The notes beneath the pieces are model-generated. The model was not told the origin of the DNA and searched no databases. It saw only the letters and a program-made list of their open reading frames with translations. Positions 48,078 to 57,337 of a DNA stretch of 64,000 nucleotides are shown one piece after another (the stretch's first letter is position 1; every line of letters starts with the position of its first letter). The stretch is from JASHPR01 sp963815375 (GTDB lineage Bacteria > Actinomycetota > Actinomycetes > Streptosporangiales > Streptosporangiaceae), in contig CAWFGX010000005.1 in assembly GCA_963815375.1 (NCBI GenBank), forward strand, positions 1,364,001 to 1,428,000. Direction: 5' to 3'. The position numbers were made by a program, and so were the translations under genes.

Positions 48078-48620
48078 TCAGTTGAGGAAGTAGCTGCTGC
48101 CGCCGGTCGCAGGGTTGGTGACCTCCGCGGCGACCGACATGGCGCCGCCCTTCGCGAAGACCAGCGTGAGCGTGATCTGACGGCCGGCCTGCATCGGCCC
48201 GGCGCCACTGATCAGCAGGTGATCAGCGTCGGGGGAGAGCCGCAGCATCGAGTCGGCGGGCACGTCGATATCCCGTACGGTCCTCATCGCGTCGGATCCA
48301 GTGCCGGCCGGGGCCCGGAACATCACCTGGCCGCCGACGCTGGTGCGGGCGGAGACGAGCCGGTCGGCCGGCCCGTTGTTCCGGATGACCAGGTACGCGT
48401 CGGTGAGGTCGCCGGAGCCAGAGGCGGGCACGTTGACGTACGCCGTGCCGATCTGGATGGACCCGACGGCGTCTGCCTGCTGCGCGCAGCCGGCCACTGC
48501 TCCGCCGCCGGCGATCAGAGCGCCTGCCGCTACCGCGGCCCGGACGACCGCCGGAACCTGGCGCGCGGACGCCAGCCCCCGGCGGCTCCCCGGAGCGGAG
48601 TCAGCTTGCTTCATGATCAC
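48078..48620 (-). CDS. PCu(A)C-like lipoprotein with incomplete copper motif
   Basis: 180 residues. A hydrophobic N-terminal segment ends with the lipobox VAGC, giving a lipid-anchored extracellular protein. The rest follows the PCu(A)C cupredoxin-like fold (TAYVNVPASGSGDLTDAYLVI, RLVSARTSVGG). Of the His-Met copper ligands only Met in SDAMRT and His in ADHLLI are recognisable; the first His is Arg (MFRAP) and the last Met is Leu. Copper binding may be weak or lost. Expressed alone, divergent from nothing nearby. Confidence 0.75.
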   Translation of the reverse strand: MIMKQADSAPGSRRGLASARQVPAVVRAAVAAGALIAGGGAVAGCAQQADAVGSIQIGTAYVNVPASGSGDLTDAYLVIRNNGPADRLVSARTSVGGQVMFRAPAGTGSDAMRTVRDIDVPADSMLRLSPDADHLLISGAGPMQAGRQITLTLVFAKGGAMSVAAEVTNPATGGSSYFLN

Positions 48621-48885
48621 GCCCTAGCATCCGTTCTGGAATTGCAATGATCTCACGGTCTTACGGGGCTCCCCGGCCCGGCTCCGGCCGGCGTCAGGAG
48701 TATTGGCGGAACGCGGGCCAGGACCGAGCCCACGACGACCTTAGCCCGGTCGCCAGATAGATCCCGACGCCTTGCTCGCGGCCGCGTCAGCGGCAGGCGG
48801 CGGGCCCCAGAGCCAGAAGTAGTTCGCGCCGCTGTAGGCCTGCGGCAGGCCCATCCCCGGCCCGTAGCGCACGGACCAGCGGGGT

Positions 48886-50409
48886 TCAGCCGCGCTGTAC
48901 CGCAGTGCCGAGGAGCCCGAGCGGCGGGGATCCGAGGTCCAGCATCGCGGAGTGGAACCGCTGCAGCGTGAACCCTGCGCCCCAGGTCTTCCTGGCCTGG
49001 TCACGCAGGTCCATGATCACCAGCTTGCCCCAGGTGTAGCGGCCGTACGTCGGGTCGAACGTCGCCCGGCGCGCCTCAGACAGGGCGGCGGGGCCAGACA
49101 GGTGGGTGTCCGCCGCGAACCTGCGGGCGCCTTCCTCAACGGTCATCCCGGCGGAGTGCACGCCGATCGCGCAGGCCAGCCGGGTGACCCGGACTAGTGC
49201 CTCGAGCCAGACGCCGATCGCGAACCGGGGATCGTCGGCCAGCATCCCCTGCTCCACGCAGAGTTCCTCGGCATAGTGGGCCCAGCCTTCTGTAAACGAG
49301 TTCGACTGCAGCACGCGGCGGACCTGGGTGGGTGCCCGGCGCAGCGCCCGGCCGTGCGAGAAATGCCCGGGCGCGACCTCGTGCACGGTGATGCCCGGGA
49401 GCGTGGTCCTGCTGAAGACCTCGAGCCATTCTTCCTGGTCCGGTTCTGGCCAGGAATCCTCGGGCGGCGAGATGTGATACCAGGACGGTGCCTCCGGCTC
49501 GCCCGGCGCCGCCCACGACATCATCGCCATTCCCCAGCGCCTCGACGGAGGGGCCAGCCCGACCTGGCACTCACCATCGTTATAGGGCACTAGGTCGTTT
49601 TCCCTGGTGAACGCGATCGCAACCTCGGTCCATTGCCGGGCCGCCTCGATCACGCCATCGGCGTCCGGGTGATCGGTGACCAGTTCGCGCGCCACCTCCA
49701 GCGGTGCGCGGTCCGGGTCCACCTGGGCGCAGCTCTCAGCCAGCCGTCCGGTGAGCCGGTCCCGCTCAGCGTCAGCCCGGTCGCTCAGCCTGCCCAGGTC
49801 GACGGGCATGGTCTCGGCAGTGCTCATCAGCGCGGTCAGCCCGGCGCTGCCGAGCGCGGCATCGGGACTGCCGTTGGCCGCCGCCCGCTCGATGTACGCG
49901 ACAAGCCGAGCGTGTGCCGCTTCCGCCGCCTCCCGCACGTCCTCGTCTGCCGTCGCCGGGATGCCAGCGGCGAGCCCGCGGATCGCGTCGCCGAGCGATT
50001 CGGCGACCGGAGCGCTGAGCTGGTCCAGGGTCTCGATGGCCGTGTCGACTGCCTGCGGCCACTGGGCGAGGTGGGCAAGGCGGGCGGCATCCCGCTGCTC
50101 CTGCGGGGCGTAGTCCCTGTCGTAGCAGGCGAGGTCGAGCGCACCGAGGTGCGGCAGGGGATTGCGGCGGTGCAGTTCCAGATCGCCGAAGAAGGTCCGG
50201 GCCGCGGCCTCGAACGCGCTCAGGTGTGCCTCGTCGTGGGTGTCCTCGAGCCGCTCGTCACCGTTGCCCAGCTTGCTGAGCCCGGCCCGGACCCCGCTGG
50301 CCGACAGATCCTGGATCAGGCCGTCGTATTCGTGCCGGCCGCTTTGCTCGCGCGCCGTGGCTACATCCAGATCACAGACGGCGCGAAGCCGCAGAGTCAG
50401 GTCGTCCAT
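48886..50409 (-). CDS. DUF885 family protein (putative metallopeptidase)
   Basis: 507 residues of the DUF885 family. The helical body contains the zinc-like motif HEVAPGHFSHG, followed by FTEGWAHYAEELCVEQG, which together resemble a gluzincin HExxH-E site with one residue inserted. EWLEVFSRTTLPGITVHEV precedes it. No signal peptide is visible, so it appears cytosolic. Function of the family is mostly undescribed; peptidase activity is the usual inference. Gap to the DUF4232 gene upstream is 37 bases, same strand, so co-transcription is possible. Confidence 0.85.
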   Translation of the reverse strand: MDDLTLRLRAVCDLDVATAREQSGRHEYDGLIQDLSASGVRAGLSKLGNGDERLEDTHDEAHLSAFEAAARTFFGDLELHRRNPLPHLGALDLACYDRDYAPQEQRDAARLAHLAQWPQAVDTAIETLDQLSAPVAESLGDAIRGLAAGIPATADEDVREAAEAAHARLVAYIERAAANGSPDAALGSAGLTALMSTAETMPVDLGRLSDRADAERDRLTGRLAESCAQVDPDRAPLEVARELVTDHPDADGVIEAARQWTEVAIAFTRENDLVPYNDGECQVGLAPPSRRWGMAMMSWAAPGEPEAPSWYHISPPEDSWPEPDQEEWLEVFSRTTLPGITVHEVAPGHFSHGRALRRAPTQVRRVLQSNSFTEGWAHYAEELCVEQGMLADDPRFAIGVWLEALVRVTRLACAIGVHSAGMTVEEGARRFAADTHLSGPAALSEARRATFDPTYGRYTWGKLVIMDLRDQARKTWGAGFTLQRFHSAMLDLGSPPLGLLGTAVQRG

Positions 50410-50446
50410 GGCGGAACGCTATCGCCCGGCGGCAGGCGCTGGTGTG

Positions 50447-51082
50447 CTAGGGCCCGGTCGCACCGGCCCGGACGGTTTCGACCGTCAGCACCTGCTTGGG
50501 CTTCGAGCAGGTCGGCGCGGTGAAGCTGGCATACAGCGGCGCGTTCTGGTTCGGCGGGTATATCCGCAGCCAGGACGCGGTGACCATGCCGCAGTCAGCC
50601 GCCGGGAAGTTGTTCGCGTCAACGACCTGCAGCTCGGCATGGGCGGTCTGACCCGGTGCCAGGTCGATGAACTGCCGGGCATGGACCGGGTTCTCGGTCG
50701 CCGGGACGCCGATCTGGCTGCCCCCGGCTCCGGTGACGAACGACACCCCGGGATAGCCGTACAGATTGCACGTGGCACTGGAGATGTTGTCGAACTGGAC
50801 CGGGTAGTAGGCGCTGCCCGCAGCGGCGCCGTCGGTTGCTCCCACTGTTGCCCGCAGTGCCGAGGTCGCGCACGCCGGCGGCCCGGACGACGGTGCGCCC
50901 GAACTTGATCCCGTGCCGGCCGGTGCGGTGGCCGCCGATGATGGCGGCGAGCCCGCCGTAGCGGCCGACCCGGGCGAGGCTGTCGTGCTCCCCGTAGCCC
51001 CGCAGCCCGTGGCCGCAGCAGCTGCGAAGCCGGCGGCCGCGACGGCCATCACCCAGCGGGCGGCCCATGCCGACGACCTCAT
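50447..51082 (-). CDS. DUF4232 domain lipoprotein (copy 1)
   Basis: 211 residues from ATG 51082 (AAGGGGGAC upstream). The signal region MRSSAWAARWVMAV is followed by a Cys in AATGCGAT that fits a lipobox, then a Ser/Thr/Gly-rich linker (about 30-75). The DUF4232 domain contains CNLYGYPGVSFV, IGVPATE and the C-terminal WLRIYPPNQNAPLYASF. Conserved Cys pairs suggest disulfides outside the membrane. The adjacent gene at 51200-51868 is a paralogue with the same architecture. Confidence 0.87.
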   Translation of the reverse strand: MRSSAWAARWVMAVAAAGFAAAAATGCGATGSTTASPGSAATAGSPPSSAATAPAGTGSSSGAPSSGPPACATSALRATVGATDGAAAGSAYYPVQFDNISSATCNLYGYPGVSFVTGAGGSQIGVPATENPVHARQFIDLAPGQTAHAELQVVDANNFPAADCGMVTASWLRIYPPNQNAPLYASFTAPTCSKPKQVLTVETVRAGATGP

Positions 51083-51199
51083 TGTGTCCCCCTTCCCGCG
51101 GCGGGCCCTGTGGCCCGGCGGCGATGAGGAATAACTACACCTACGACGGCGGTCCGCGCGCGATGGTTGCGGCGAGTTGAACGGCACTTCTGCGGGGCG

Positions 51200-51868
51200 C
51201 TACGGCTGGACCGGCGAGCCGACCGGCTGGACCGGCGACACCGTCAGCAGGCCGGAGCCCTTGGAGCAGGTCTGCGCGGTGAAATTGATGTAGAGCGGCG
51301 CGGTCTGGTCCGGCGGGTAGACCCGCAGCCAGTGTGCGGTGACCACGCCACACTCTGACGCCGGGAAGTCTCCGTACGTGACGAGTTGCAGGCCGGCCTG
51401 GGCTGTCTGGCCCGGACCCAGCGTCACGGTCTGCGGGGGCTGAGCCTGGAATACATAGGCCGAGGTGGCCCGGGTTGCTGCGGCGCCGATCTGGCTGCCG
51501 CCGGGGCCGGTGACGAACGACACGCCCGGGTAGCCGTACAGGGTGCACGACGCGGTCGAGTCATTCGTCAGGCCGAGCGGATAGTAGAAATGGCCAGAGG
51601 CAGCGTCGCCGATGGCGGGCAGGCTTCCGCGCAGCGCCGAGGTCGCGCAGGCCCGCGAAGACGAACCAGAACCAGAAGCGGAACCGGCTGACAAAGTGGC
51701 CGTGTTGGTACCCGGCACCGAGCTGGTCGCCTGCTGCGGCGACGAACTCGTGGCCTGAGGCGGCGCCGAGCTGGTCGCCGCGCTGCTGCAGGCTGCGGCG
51801 AGGACAGCGCAGCATGCCGCCCCGGCCGCGGCGAGCAGCCTGGCGGTCTGCCTGCTGGAAGTTGGCAT
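51200..51868 (-). CDS. DUF4232 domain lipoprotein (copy 2)
   Basis: 222 residues from ATG 51868 (AAGGGA upstream). Signal peptide with lipobox LAAAC near residue 25, then a Ser/Thr/Gln-rich linker with repeated ATSS units (about 28-65). The DUF4232 domain has CTLYGYPGVSFV, GGSQIGAAA and LRVYPPDQTAPLYINF, the same landmarks as copy 1. Tandem duplication is evident. Function unknown; extracellular, surface-anchored. Confidence 0.87.
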   Translation of the reverse strand: MPTSSRQTARLLAAAGAACCAVLAAACSSAATSSAPPQATSSSPQQATSSVPGTNTATLSAGSASGSGSSSRACATSALRGSLPAIGDAASGHFYYPLGLTNDSTASCTLYGYPGVSFVTGPGGSQIGAAATRATSAYVFQAQPPQTVTLGPGQTAQAGLQLVTYGDFPASECGVVTAHWLRVYPPDQTAPLYINFTAQTCSKGSGLLTVSPVQPVGSPVQP

Positions 51869-52047
51869 GAGAGTCCCTTCTGGTGGTGGATCCCGGGCAT
51901 TGACCGTGCGACATATAGCGCATACGACTGCCTTTGGGGCGGATTGGTTGCGTCGTCCGCCGCACCGCTGAAGGCATCGCAGGTTGCGATCCACTATCTG
52001 GGCGAATATCACAGAACAAGGGACTCTCGGTCTTCGCGGAGGTGCAG

Positions 52048-53904
52048 GTGCCCGGCTCCGATTCGTTCACCACCAGGCCCGAGCTGGCCGGAACCTTCGG
52101 CATGGTGGCATCCACGCACTGGCTGGCGTCTGCGGCGGGCATGGCGGTGCTGGAGAAAGGCGGCAACGCTTTTGACGCCGCCGTGGCCACTGGGCTGGTG
52201 CTCCAGGTTGTGGAACCGCACCTGAACGGGCCTGGCGGCGAGGTTCCCGTGATCGGGTTCGACAGCTCGGGCGGCGAGGTGTTCGTGCTGGACGGGCAGG
52301 GACCAGCACCCGCCGCGGCAACCCTCGAAGCCTTCGCCGCGGTCGGGCTTGACCTGGTGCCAGGCACCGGCCTGCTCGCCGCGTGCGTGCCCGCGGCGTT
52401 CGGCACCTGGATGCTTCTGCTCGAGCGCTACGGCACCCTCCGGCTGCGGGACGTGATGGACTACGCGATCGGCTACGCCAGCAGCGGGTACCCGATGCTG
52501 GCGTCGGCGAGCGCGGCGATCGCTGCCGTCGCCGGGATGTTCCGCGAGCACTGGCCGGCTTCCGCCGAGGTCTACCTGAACGGAGGAGCGGGGCCCGCCC
52601 CCGGTGAGCGGTTCGCCAATCCCGGTGTTGCCGCCGCCTACAGCCGGATTCTGGACGAGGCTGAGGCGGCGGGCAGCGGCCGCGAGGCTCAGATCGAGGC
52701 CGCGCGGGCCGCGTTCTACCAGGGATTCGTGGCCGAGGCCATCGCCGGCTATCTCGAGCGCGCCGAGGTGATGGACGTCACCGGCAGCCCGCACCGGGGC
52801 TTGCTCACCGCCGATGACCTGGCTGCCTGGCATGCGTCAGTGGAGACACCCGTCACGACTGAGTACCAGGGGCTGACAGTCTGCAAGACCGGTCCGTGGG
52901 GCCAGGGCCCCGTGCTGCTGCAGCAGCTTGCCCTGCTGGACGGCTTTGACCTGAAGGCGATGGGGCCCGGCAGCGCCGACCTGATCCACACCGTGACCGA
53001 GTGCGCCAAGCTCGCGTTCGCCGACCGGGAGGCCTGGTACGGCGATCCCCGGTACACGGATGTGCCGCTCGGCGTGCTGCTGTCGCCGGAGTACGCGGCG
53101 CAGCGCCGCGGCCTTGTGGGACCGGTCGCCTCGGCCGAGCTGATCCCGGGGTCACCGGGCGGTGCCAAGCCGCGGCTGCCGGGGTACGCGGAGGCCTGGT
53201 TTGGCGGGGCGGATGGTGCCGCCGGGACAGGGCCCGTGCCTGCCGACCGCATCCATCGTGGCCATGGCGCGGGCGAGACCCTTGCCGGCCCGGCCGCGGG
53301 CGTGTCACAGCCCGAGCTCGGGCCAGGGGACACCTGCCACCTTGACGTGGCGGACCGGTTCGGCAACATGGTGTCGGCCACGCCGAGCGGCGGGTGGCTG
53401 CAGAGCTCGCCTGTCATCCCCGGCCTCGGCTTCTGCCTGGGCACCCGGGCGCAGATGTTCACGCTGACCCCGGGCCTGGCGAGCACCCTGGCGCCGGGCA
53501 GGCGGCCGCGCACCACGCTGTCCCCGAGCCTGGCGCTGCGCGACGGCGAGCCTTACCTGGCGTTCGGCACCCCCGGTGGCGATCAGCAGGATCAGTGGCC
53601 GCTCGGCTTCTTCCTCAACCACGTCTTGTTCGGCATGAACCTGCAGCAGGCGATCGACGCGCCAGCGTTCCACACCGACCACTTCCCGTCGTCGTTCTAT
53701 CCGCGGTCCTCGGCGCCGCGGTCGCTGGCGGCCGAGGCGAGGCTCCCCGAGCCGGTGCTCGCCGACCTGCGCCGTCGCGGGCACCAGGTCACGGTCATGC
53801 CGCCGTGGTCGCTCGGCCGGATCAGCGCCGTCGCCAGGGACCGCGGGTTCCTGTACGCGGGCGCGAACCCGCGCGGCATGCAGGGCTACGCCGCCGGCCG
53901 CTAG
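52048..53904 (+). CDS. Gamma-glutamyltransferase family protein
   Basis: 618 residues from GTG 52048 (GGAGG five bases upstream); other in-frame starts lie further 5'. The N-terminal part has MVASTHWLASAAGM and GGNAFDAAVATGLVL, typical of the large subunit. The small-subunit start is expected at the Thr in GDTCHLDVADRFGNMVS, where autocleavage produces the catalytic threonine. PHLNGPGGEVPVIG replaces the usual GIGGGGFML-type motif. No signal peptide is visible, so it may be cytosolic. It could hydrolyse or transfer gamma-glutamyl groups from glutathione-like or gamma-glutamyl-amine substrates. Confidence 0.9.
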   Translation: MPGSDSFTTRPELAGTFGMVASTHWLASAAGMAVLEKGGNAFDAAVATGLVLQVVEPHLNGPGGEVPVIGFDSSGGEVFVLDGQGPAPAAATLEAFAAVGLDLVPGTGLLAACVPAAFGTWMLLLERYGTLRLRDVMDYAIGYASSGYPMLASASAAIAAVAGMFREHWPASAEVYLNGGAGPAPGERFANPGVAAAYSRILDEAEAAGSGREAQIEAARAAFYQGFVAEAIAGYLERAEVMDVTGSPHRGLLTADDLAAWHASVETPVTTEYQGLTVCKTGPWGQGPVLLQQLALLDGFDLKAMGPGSADLIHTVTECAKLAFADREAWYGDPRYTDVPLGVLLSPEYAAQRRGLVGPVASAELIPGSPGGAKPRLPGYAEAWFGGADGAAGTGPVPADRIHRGHGAGETLAGPAAGVSQPELGPGDTCHLDVADRFGNMVSATPSGGWLQSSPVIPGLGFCLGTRAQMFTLTPGLASTLAPGRRPRTTLSPSLALRDGEPYLAFGTPGGDQQDQWPLGFFLNHVLFGMNLQQAIDAPAFHTDHFPSSFYPRSSAPRSLAAEARLPEPVLADLRRRGHQVTVMPPWSLGRISAVARDRGFLYAGANPRGMQGYAAGR

Positions 53905-53919
53905 CTGCGGCGCAGCAGA

Positions 53920-54495
53920 TCACGTCCGGAGTGCCAGGGCACCGACTGCGACCGCGGCTAGCGCGGCGAGCACCGCGATCAGGCTGGCGGCTGAGCCAAC
54001 AGCAGACGGGAGGTTGGCCGCGCCCACAGCGAGAACCAGCAGTCCCAGGCCCGCAGCGAGCAGCGGCACCTGCGGCCGCAGCACGGCCAGCCGTGCCCGC
54101 GACTCACCAAGGTGCACAGCGAGCAGATACGCGAGCAGTACCGCGCCGAGCATGCCGGTGTGCCACGGCGGGGAGCGGTGCAGCGCCTCCAGCACTAGGA
54201 CCGCGACGACCAGACCCTCCGCCCACGAGGCTGCGCGCGCCACGTCGGCCAGCACGCGCCCACCCCGTTCTACCGGGCTCAGGTAGTCGGGATGCGCAGC
54301 GGGCGCTCCGAGCAGGAGCCGCACCGTGGCCAGGACGGCGCACGCCGCTGCGGCGACCACGAGTGCGGTCCCGATCCCGCCGGTGCCACCCAGCGGGACC
54401 GCGGCCCAGGCCACGCAGGCCGCTCCCAGCAGTCCGGCCGACAAGGCGCGTGCCGTTGTGGCACCGCGCCCTGCTGAAGCGCTGAACGCCGTCAT
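53920..54495 (-). CDS. Hypothetical membrane protein of MoxR operon
   Basis: 191 residues from ATG 54495. Five to six hydrophobic segments (such as LGAACVAWAAVPLG, LVVAAAACAVLATVRLLL, LGAVLLAYLLAVHLG, VPLLAAGLGLLVLAVG). No recognised family. Its start overlaps the DUF58 stop as ATGA, so it is the last gene of a five-gene operon starting at 58299. Confidence 0.75.
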   Translation of the reverse strand: MTAFSASAGRGATTARALSAGLLGAACVAWAAVPLGGTGGIGTALVVAAAACAVLATVRLLLGAPAAHPDYLSPVERGGRVLADVARAASWAEGLVVAVLVLEALHRSPPWHTGMLGAVLLAYLLAVHLGESRARLAVLRPQVPLLAAGLGLLVLAVGAANLPSAVGSAASLIAVLAALAAVAVGALALRT

Positions 54496-55772
54496 CGGCG
54501 CGTCACCATGACTCTCCTTGTGTAGGGGGCGAGCGGCTCGTCCAGGCTCTGCACGCCGTCCCACCGCACGAGCGGGATGCCGAGCTCGCGGAGCGAGAAC
54601 CTGATTGCCTCCTGATCCAGCCGCCAGATCCGGCGGGCAAGCGCGCCAAGACGGTCGGTCTGCTGCGGCTCCGTGTTCAGCACGTCGATGATCAGGATGG
54701 CGAAACCTCGCTCGCGCAGGTCCCGCACGGTCTCCACTATCCGGCGGTCCAGCAGCGGGCTGAACACCAGGATCAGCGAGCCCGGCGGCAGAGCCGCCCG
54801 TGGCAGCCGGGTGATGACCGTGCCCCGGGGGATCAGGTCCGCGGATCCCTGAGAGGCCAGCATCATGTCGAGGATCCGGTAGTGCTGGCGCGGGCCGGTC
54901 CCCGGCGGTACCCATCTCGCGCCGCCGCCGTACCGGACGAAGCCGACGCGGTCCCGCACCTGCAGGTAGGCGCGCGCGGCTGCGGCAGCGCCGCGCAGGG
55001 CGAGATCTGCCGGGGCGAAGCCCGGCTCACCGACGTCGGCGCTGACGTCAGCGATGATGACGACGTTCAGGGTGCGCTCGGCCGCGAACGTGTTCAGCTG
55101 CATCCGGCCGCGCCTGGTGCTCGCTGGCCAGTTGATCCGGCGCTGCCGGTCGCCGGGAACGAACTCGCGGATGCCGGTGAACTCCATACCCTCGCCTGCA
55201 GCGCGGGACGCATGCTCGCCAAGCCGGCTGGGAAGGCGGCTGAGCACGACCCTGCTGTTAAGCGCAGCGGCCCTCGGGTAGCAGTCGATGGCCGGCAGGC
55301 TGACCACGACGCGGGCCTGGCTCAGCCGCCACCGGTCCCAGAGCGTGATCTGCAGCATTCCCAGGCGCCTGCGCCCGGACCGGGTCACGTGGAAGGGCAG
55401 CCCGGCGTGAAAGCCGGCAGGCCCGGGCACGACAGCGAACCGCGGCAGCATGACCAGGTCCACGAAGTGATCCGGACACCCGGTGACCGAAACGTCGAGC
55501 CGTGCTTCCTCGCCTTCGGTCAGCGCTGTCACGCTGGGACGGGCACTGATGTGGATCACCTCGGGCCGCTTCGGCGCCCTGACCACGAGCAGCAGCACCG
55601 CCGGGGCCGCGACGCCCGCGAACTCGGGCCGCCTGGTGATGACCGCGATGATCAGCCCGGTAACCGCGAGGGTTGCCAGCCGGTAGAAGTGCGCAGAACG
55701 CGACCACACCGGCCGGACCGGCCGCGCCCGGTTAGCGCCAGCGGCCCGACCGCCCGGTGCGTTCGCGGGCAC
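54492..55772 (-). CDS. DUF58 domain-containing protein
   Basis: 426 residues. Two hydrophobic segments near the N-terminus (about 30-60) are followed by an extracytoplasmic-like beta region and the DUF58 core EFVPGDRQRRINWPASTRRG, then a vWA-like section (NVVIIADVSADVG, SLILVFSPLLDRRIVETVRDL). Such proteins work with MoxR ATPases, possibly in assembly or maturation of envelope or metal enzymes. The gene follows directly on the MoxR gene (one base after its stop) and overlaps the next. Confidence 0.9.
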   Translation of the reverse strand: MPANAPGGRAAGANRARPVRPVWSRSAHFYRLATLAVTGLIIAVITRRPEFAGVAAPAVLLLVVRAPKRPEVIHISARPSVTALTEGEEARLDVSVTGCPDHFVDLVMLPRFAVVPGPAGFHAGLPFHVTRSGRRRLGMLQITLWDRWRLSQARVVVSLPAIDCYPRAAALNSRVVLSRLPSRLGEHASRAAGEGMEFTGIREFVPGDRQRRINWPASTRRGRMQLNTFAAERTLNVVIIADVSADVGEPGFAPADLALRGAAAAARAYLQVRDRVGFVRYGGGARWVPPGTGPRQHYRILDMMLASQGSADLIPRGTVITRLPRAALPPGSLILVFSPLLDRRIVETVRDLRERGFAILIIDVLNTEPQQTDRLGALARRIWRLDQEAIRFSLRELGIPLVRWDGVQSLDEPLAPYTRRVMVTRR

Positions 55773-56786
55773 TCAGGCTCCCGGCCGGGCGGAGTGGTGT
55801 GCGAGAGCTGCCGGCCCCGGCGCGGACGGGTCGGTCCGCGGGGTCGGAACGTTCGCCAGCACAGTGGCCACCACCTCGTCGGAGCTGACCTGCCGTACCC
55901 ACAGCTCCGGACGCAGCGTGATCCGGTGCGCCAGCGCCGGAACCACGACGCTCTTGATGTCGTCAGGGACCACGTAGTCCCGCCGGTTTAGCAGTGCCTG
56001 TCCGCGTGCGAGCTGGACCAGCGCGAGCGCTCCCCGGGGGCTCGCGCCCACCTGGATCTGCGGGTGCTGCCGGGTCGCCCGGATGATCGCGACCACATAC
56101 TCGAGCAGGTCCCCCGAGACCTCGACCTGCTCCAGCGACCGGCGCATGGCGATCAGCTGGACCGCGTCGGTGACCTGGCTGAGCTGGGTCGTTTCGGTGC
56201 CCCGGTCCAGCCGTCGCTGCAGCATCGCCACCTCGTCGGCTGCCTGCAGGTAGCCAAGCCGCAGCCGGATCAGGAAACGGTCGAGCTGGGCCTCGGGCAG
56301 CTCATAGGTCCCCTCGTACTCGATCGGGTTGTCGGTGGCCAGCACGACGAACGGCTGCGGTAGCTGCCTGGTCTCGCCGTCGATGCTCACCTGTCCCTCG
56401 CCCATCGCCTCGAGCAGCGCGGCCTGCGTCTTCGGCGGCGTCCGGTTGATCTCGTCCGCGAGCAGCAGCTGGGTGAAGACAGGCCCGGGGCGGAACACCA
56501 TCTGGCCGGACCGCTGGTCGTACAGGGGCGCGCCGACCACGTCCGAGGGGAGCAGGTCGGGCGTGAACTGGATCCTGGCGAAGTCCAGGCCGAGCGACCG
56601 CGCGAACGACCGCGCGATCAGAGTCTTGCCCAGCCCGGGAAGGTCCTCGAGCAGAATGTGACCTCCGGCCAGGATGCCGATCATCACCAGCTCGAGTGCC
56701 CGGCGGTTCCCGACGACGGCCCGCTCGATCTCATCAAGCACGGCGGCGCACCGCTCGGCAGTGTCACCAGGCTCCAGGTCAGTCAT
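55773..56786 (-). CDS. MoxR family AAA+ ATPase
   Basis: 337 residues. Walker A GLGKTLIARS within LLEDLPGLGKT, Walker B LLADEINRTPPKTQAALLEAM, sensor region VLATDNPIEYEGTYELPEAQLDRF and the arginine-finger section are all intact. These cytoplasmic chaperone-like ATPases act with vWA or DUF58 partners. It overlaps the upstream gene by four bases and abuts DUF58 downstream, forming the conserved actinobacterial arrangement. Confidence 0.94.
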   Translation of the reverse strand: MTDLEPGDTAERCAAVLDEIERAVVGNRRALELVMIGILAGGHILLEDLPGLGKTLIARSFARSLGLDFARIQFTPDLLPSDVVGAPLYDQRSGQMVFRPGPVFTQLLLADEINRTPPKTQAALLEAMGEGQVSIDGETRQLPQPFVVLATDNPIEYEGTYELPEAQLDRFLIRLRLGYLQAADEVAMLQRRLDRGTETTQLSQVTDAVQLIAMRRSLEQVEVSGDLLEYVVAIIRATRQHPQIQVGASPRGALALVQLARGQALLNRRDYVVPDDIKSVVVPALAHRITLRPELWVRQVSSDEVVATVLANVPTPRTDPSAPGPAALAHHSARPGA

Positions 56787-57337
56787 AGTCGCTCCAGTCG
56801 GTCGATGAGCTGGGCCAGCGTCCGCGGCGGGATGCCGCGCTGGTTCTGCGCCGCCGCGGGCGGCCGCGCCGGGTCAACCCAGTACCACAGGCTCTGGTCA
56901 CGCGGGCGCGGGCACAGCAGCCGCCGGGCTGTGGCGGGATCATCCTGCAGGCTGACACCGTGGCGCTCAGCCAGGCGCGCGGCCAGCAGGTGCTGCAGCG
57001 TTGCCCGCAGCCCGCTGTCGTAGGCGGCCAGGGACTGCGTGGCGTCAGCAAGCCCAGAGCGCCTGCGCCAGTAGCCAGCGAACGTGCCCGGGATCGCCTC
57101 GGTATCGCTGTCGCTCAGCTGGCCGTCACCAGGAACGGCGGCCTGCGCAGGCCCGATGACGCGCAGCGCGGCGAGCGCGGCAACGGAGGCGACCGTCATG
57201 ACCACCGCGATGCCGGGGAGCCCGGCCGCGGCGTAGCCGGCGACGGCGGCGCACGCGACCACGATGGCCGCGATGCAGATCTCGGGAGCCGCTGCCGCCC
57301 ACTCGCCACGAGGCCGACGCTCCGGCTGGTCGCTCAC
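56783..57337 (-). CDS. Hypothetical membrane protein of MoxR operon
   Basis: 184 residues. Two neighbouring hydrophobic segments (ICIAAIVVACAAVAGYAAAG and IAVVMTVASVAALAAL, about 17-52) are followed by a soluble, Arg-rich C-terminal part (YWRRRSGLADATQSLAAYD, LAARLAERHGVSL). Similar proteins without a known function often lie between the MoxR and DUF4129 genes in actinobacterial operons of this type. Four-base overlaps connect it with both neighbours. Confidence 0.75.
   Translation of the reverse strand: MSDQPERRPRGEWAAAAPEICIAAIVVACAAVAGYAAAGLPGIAVVMTVASVAALAALRVIGPAQAAVPGDGQLSDSDTEAIPGTFAGYWRRRSGLADATQSLAAYDSGLRATLQHLLAARLAERHGVSLQDDPATARRLLCPRPRDQSLWYWVDPARPPAAAQNQRGIPPRTLAQLIDRLERL

Noticed and set aside
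48741..49004. 87-codon minus-strand frame overlapping the end of the DUF885 gene
   Set aside because: It shares sequence with the DUF885 C-terminus in another frame and has no independent support.
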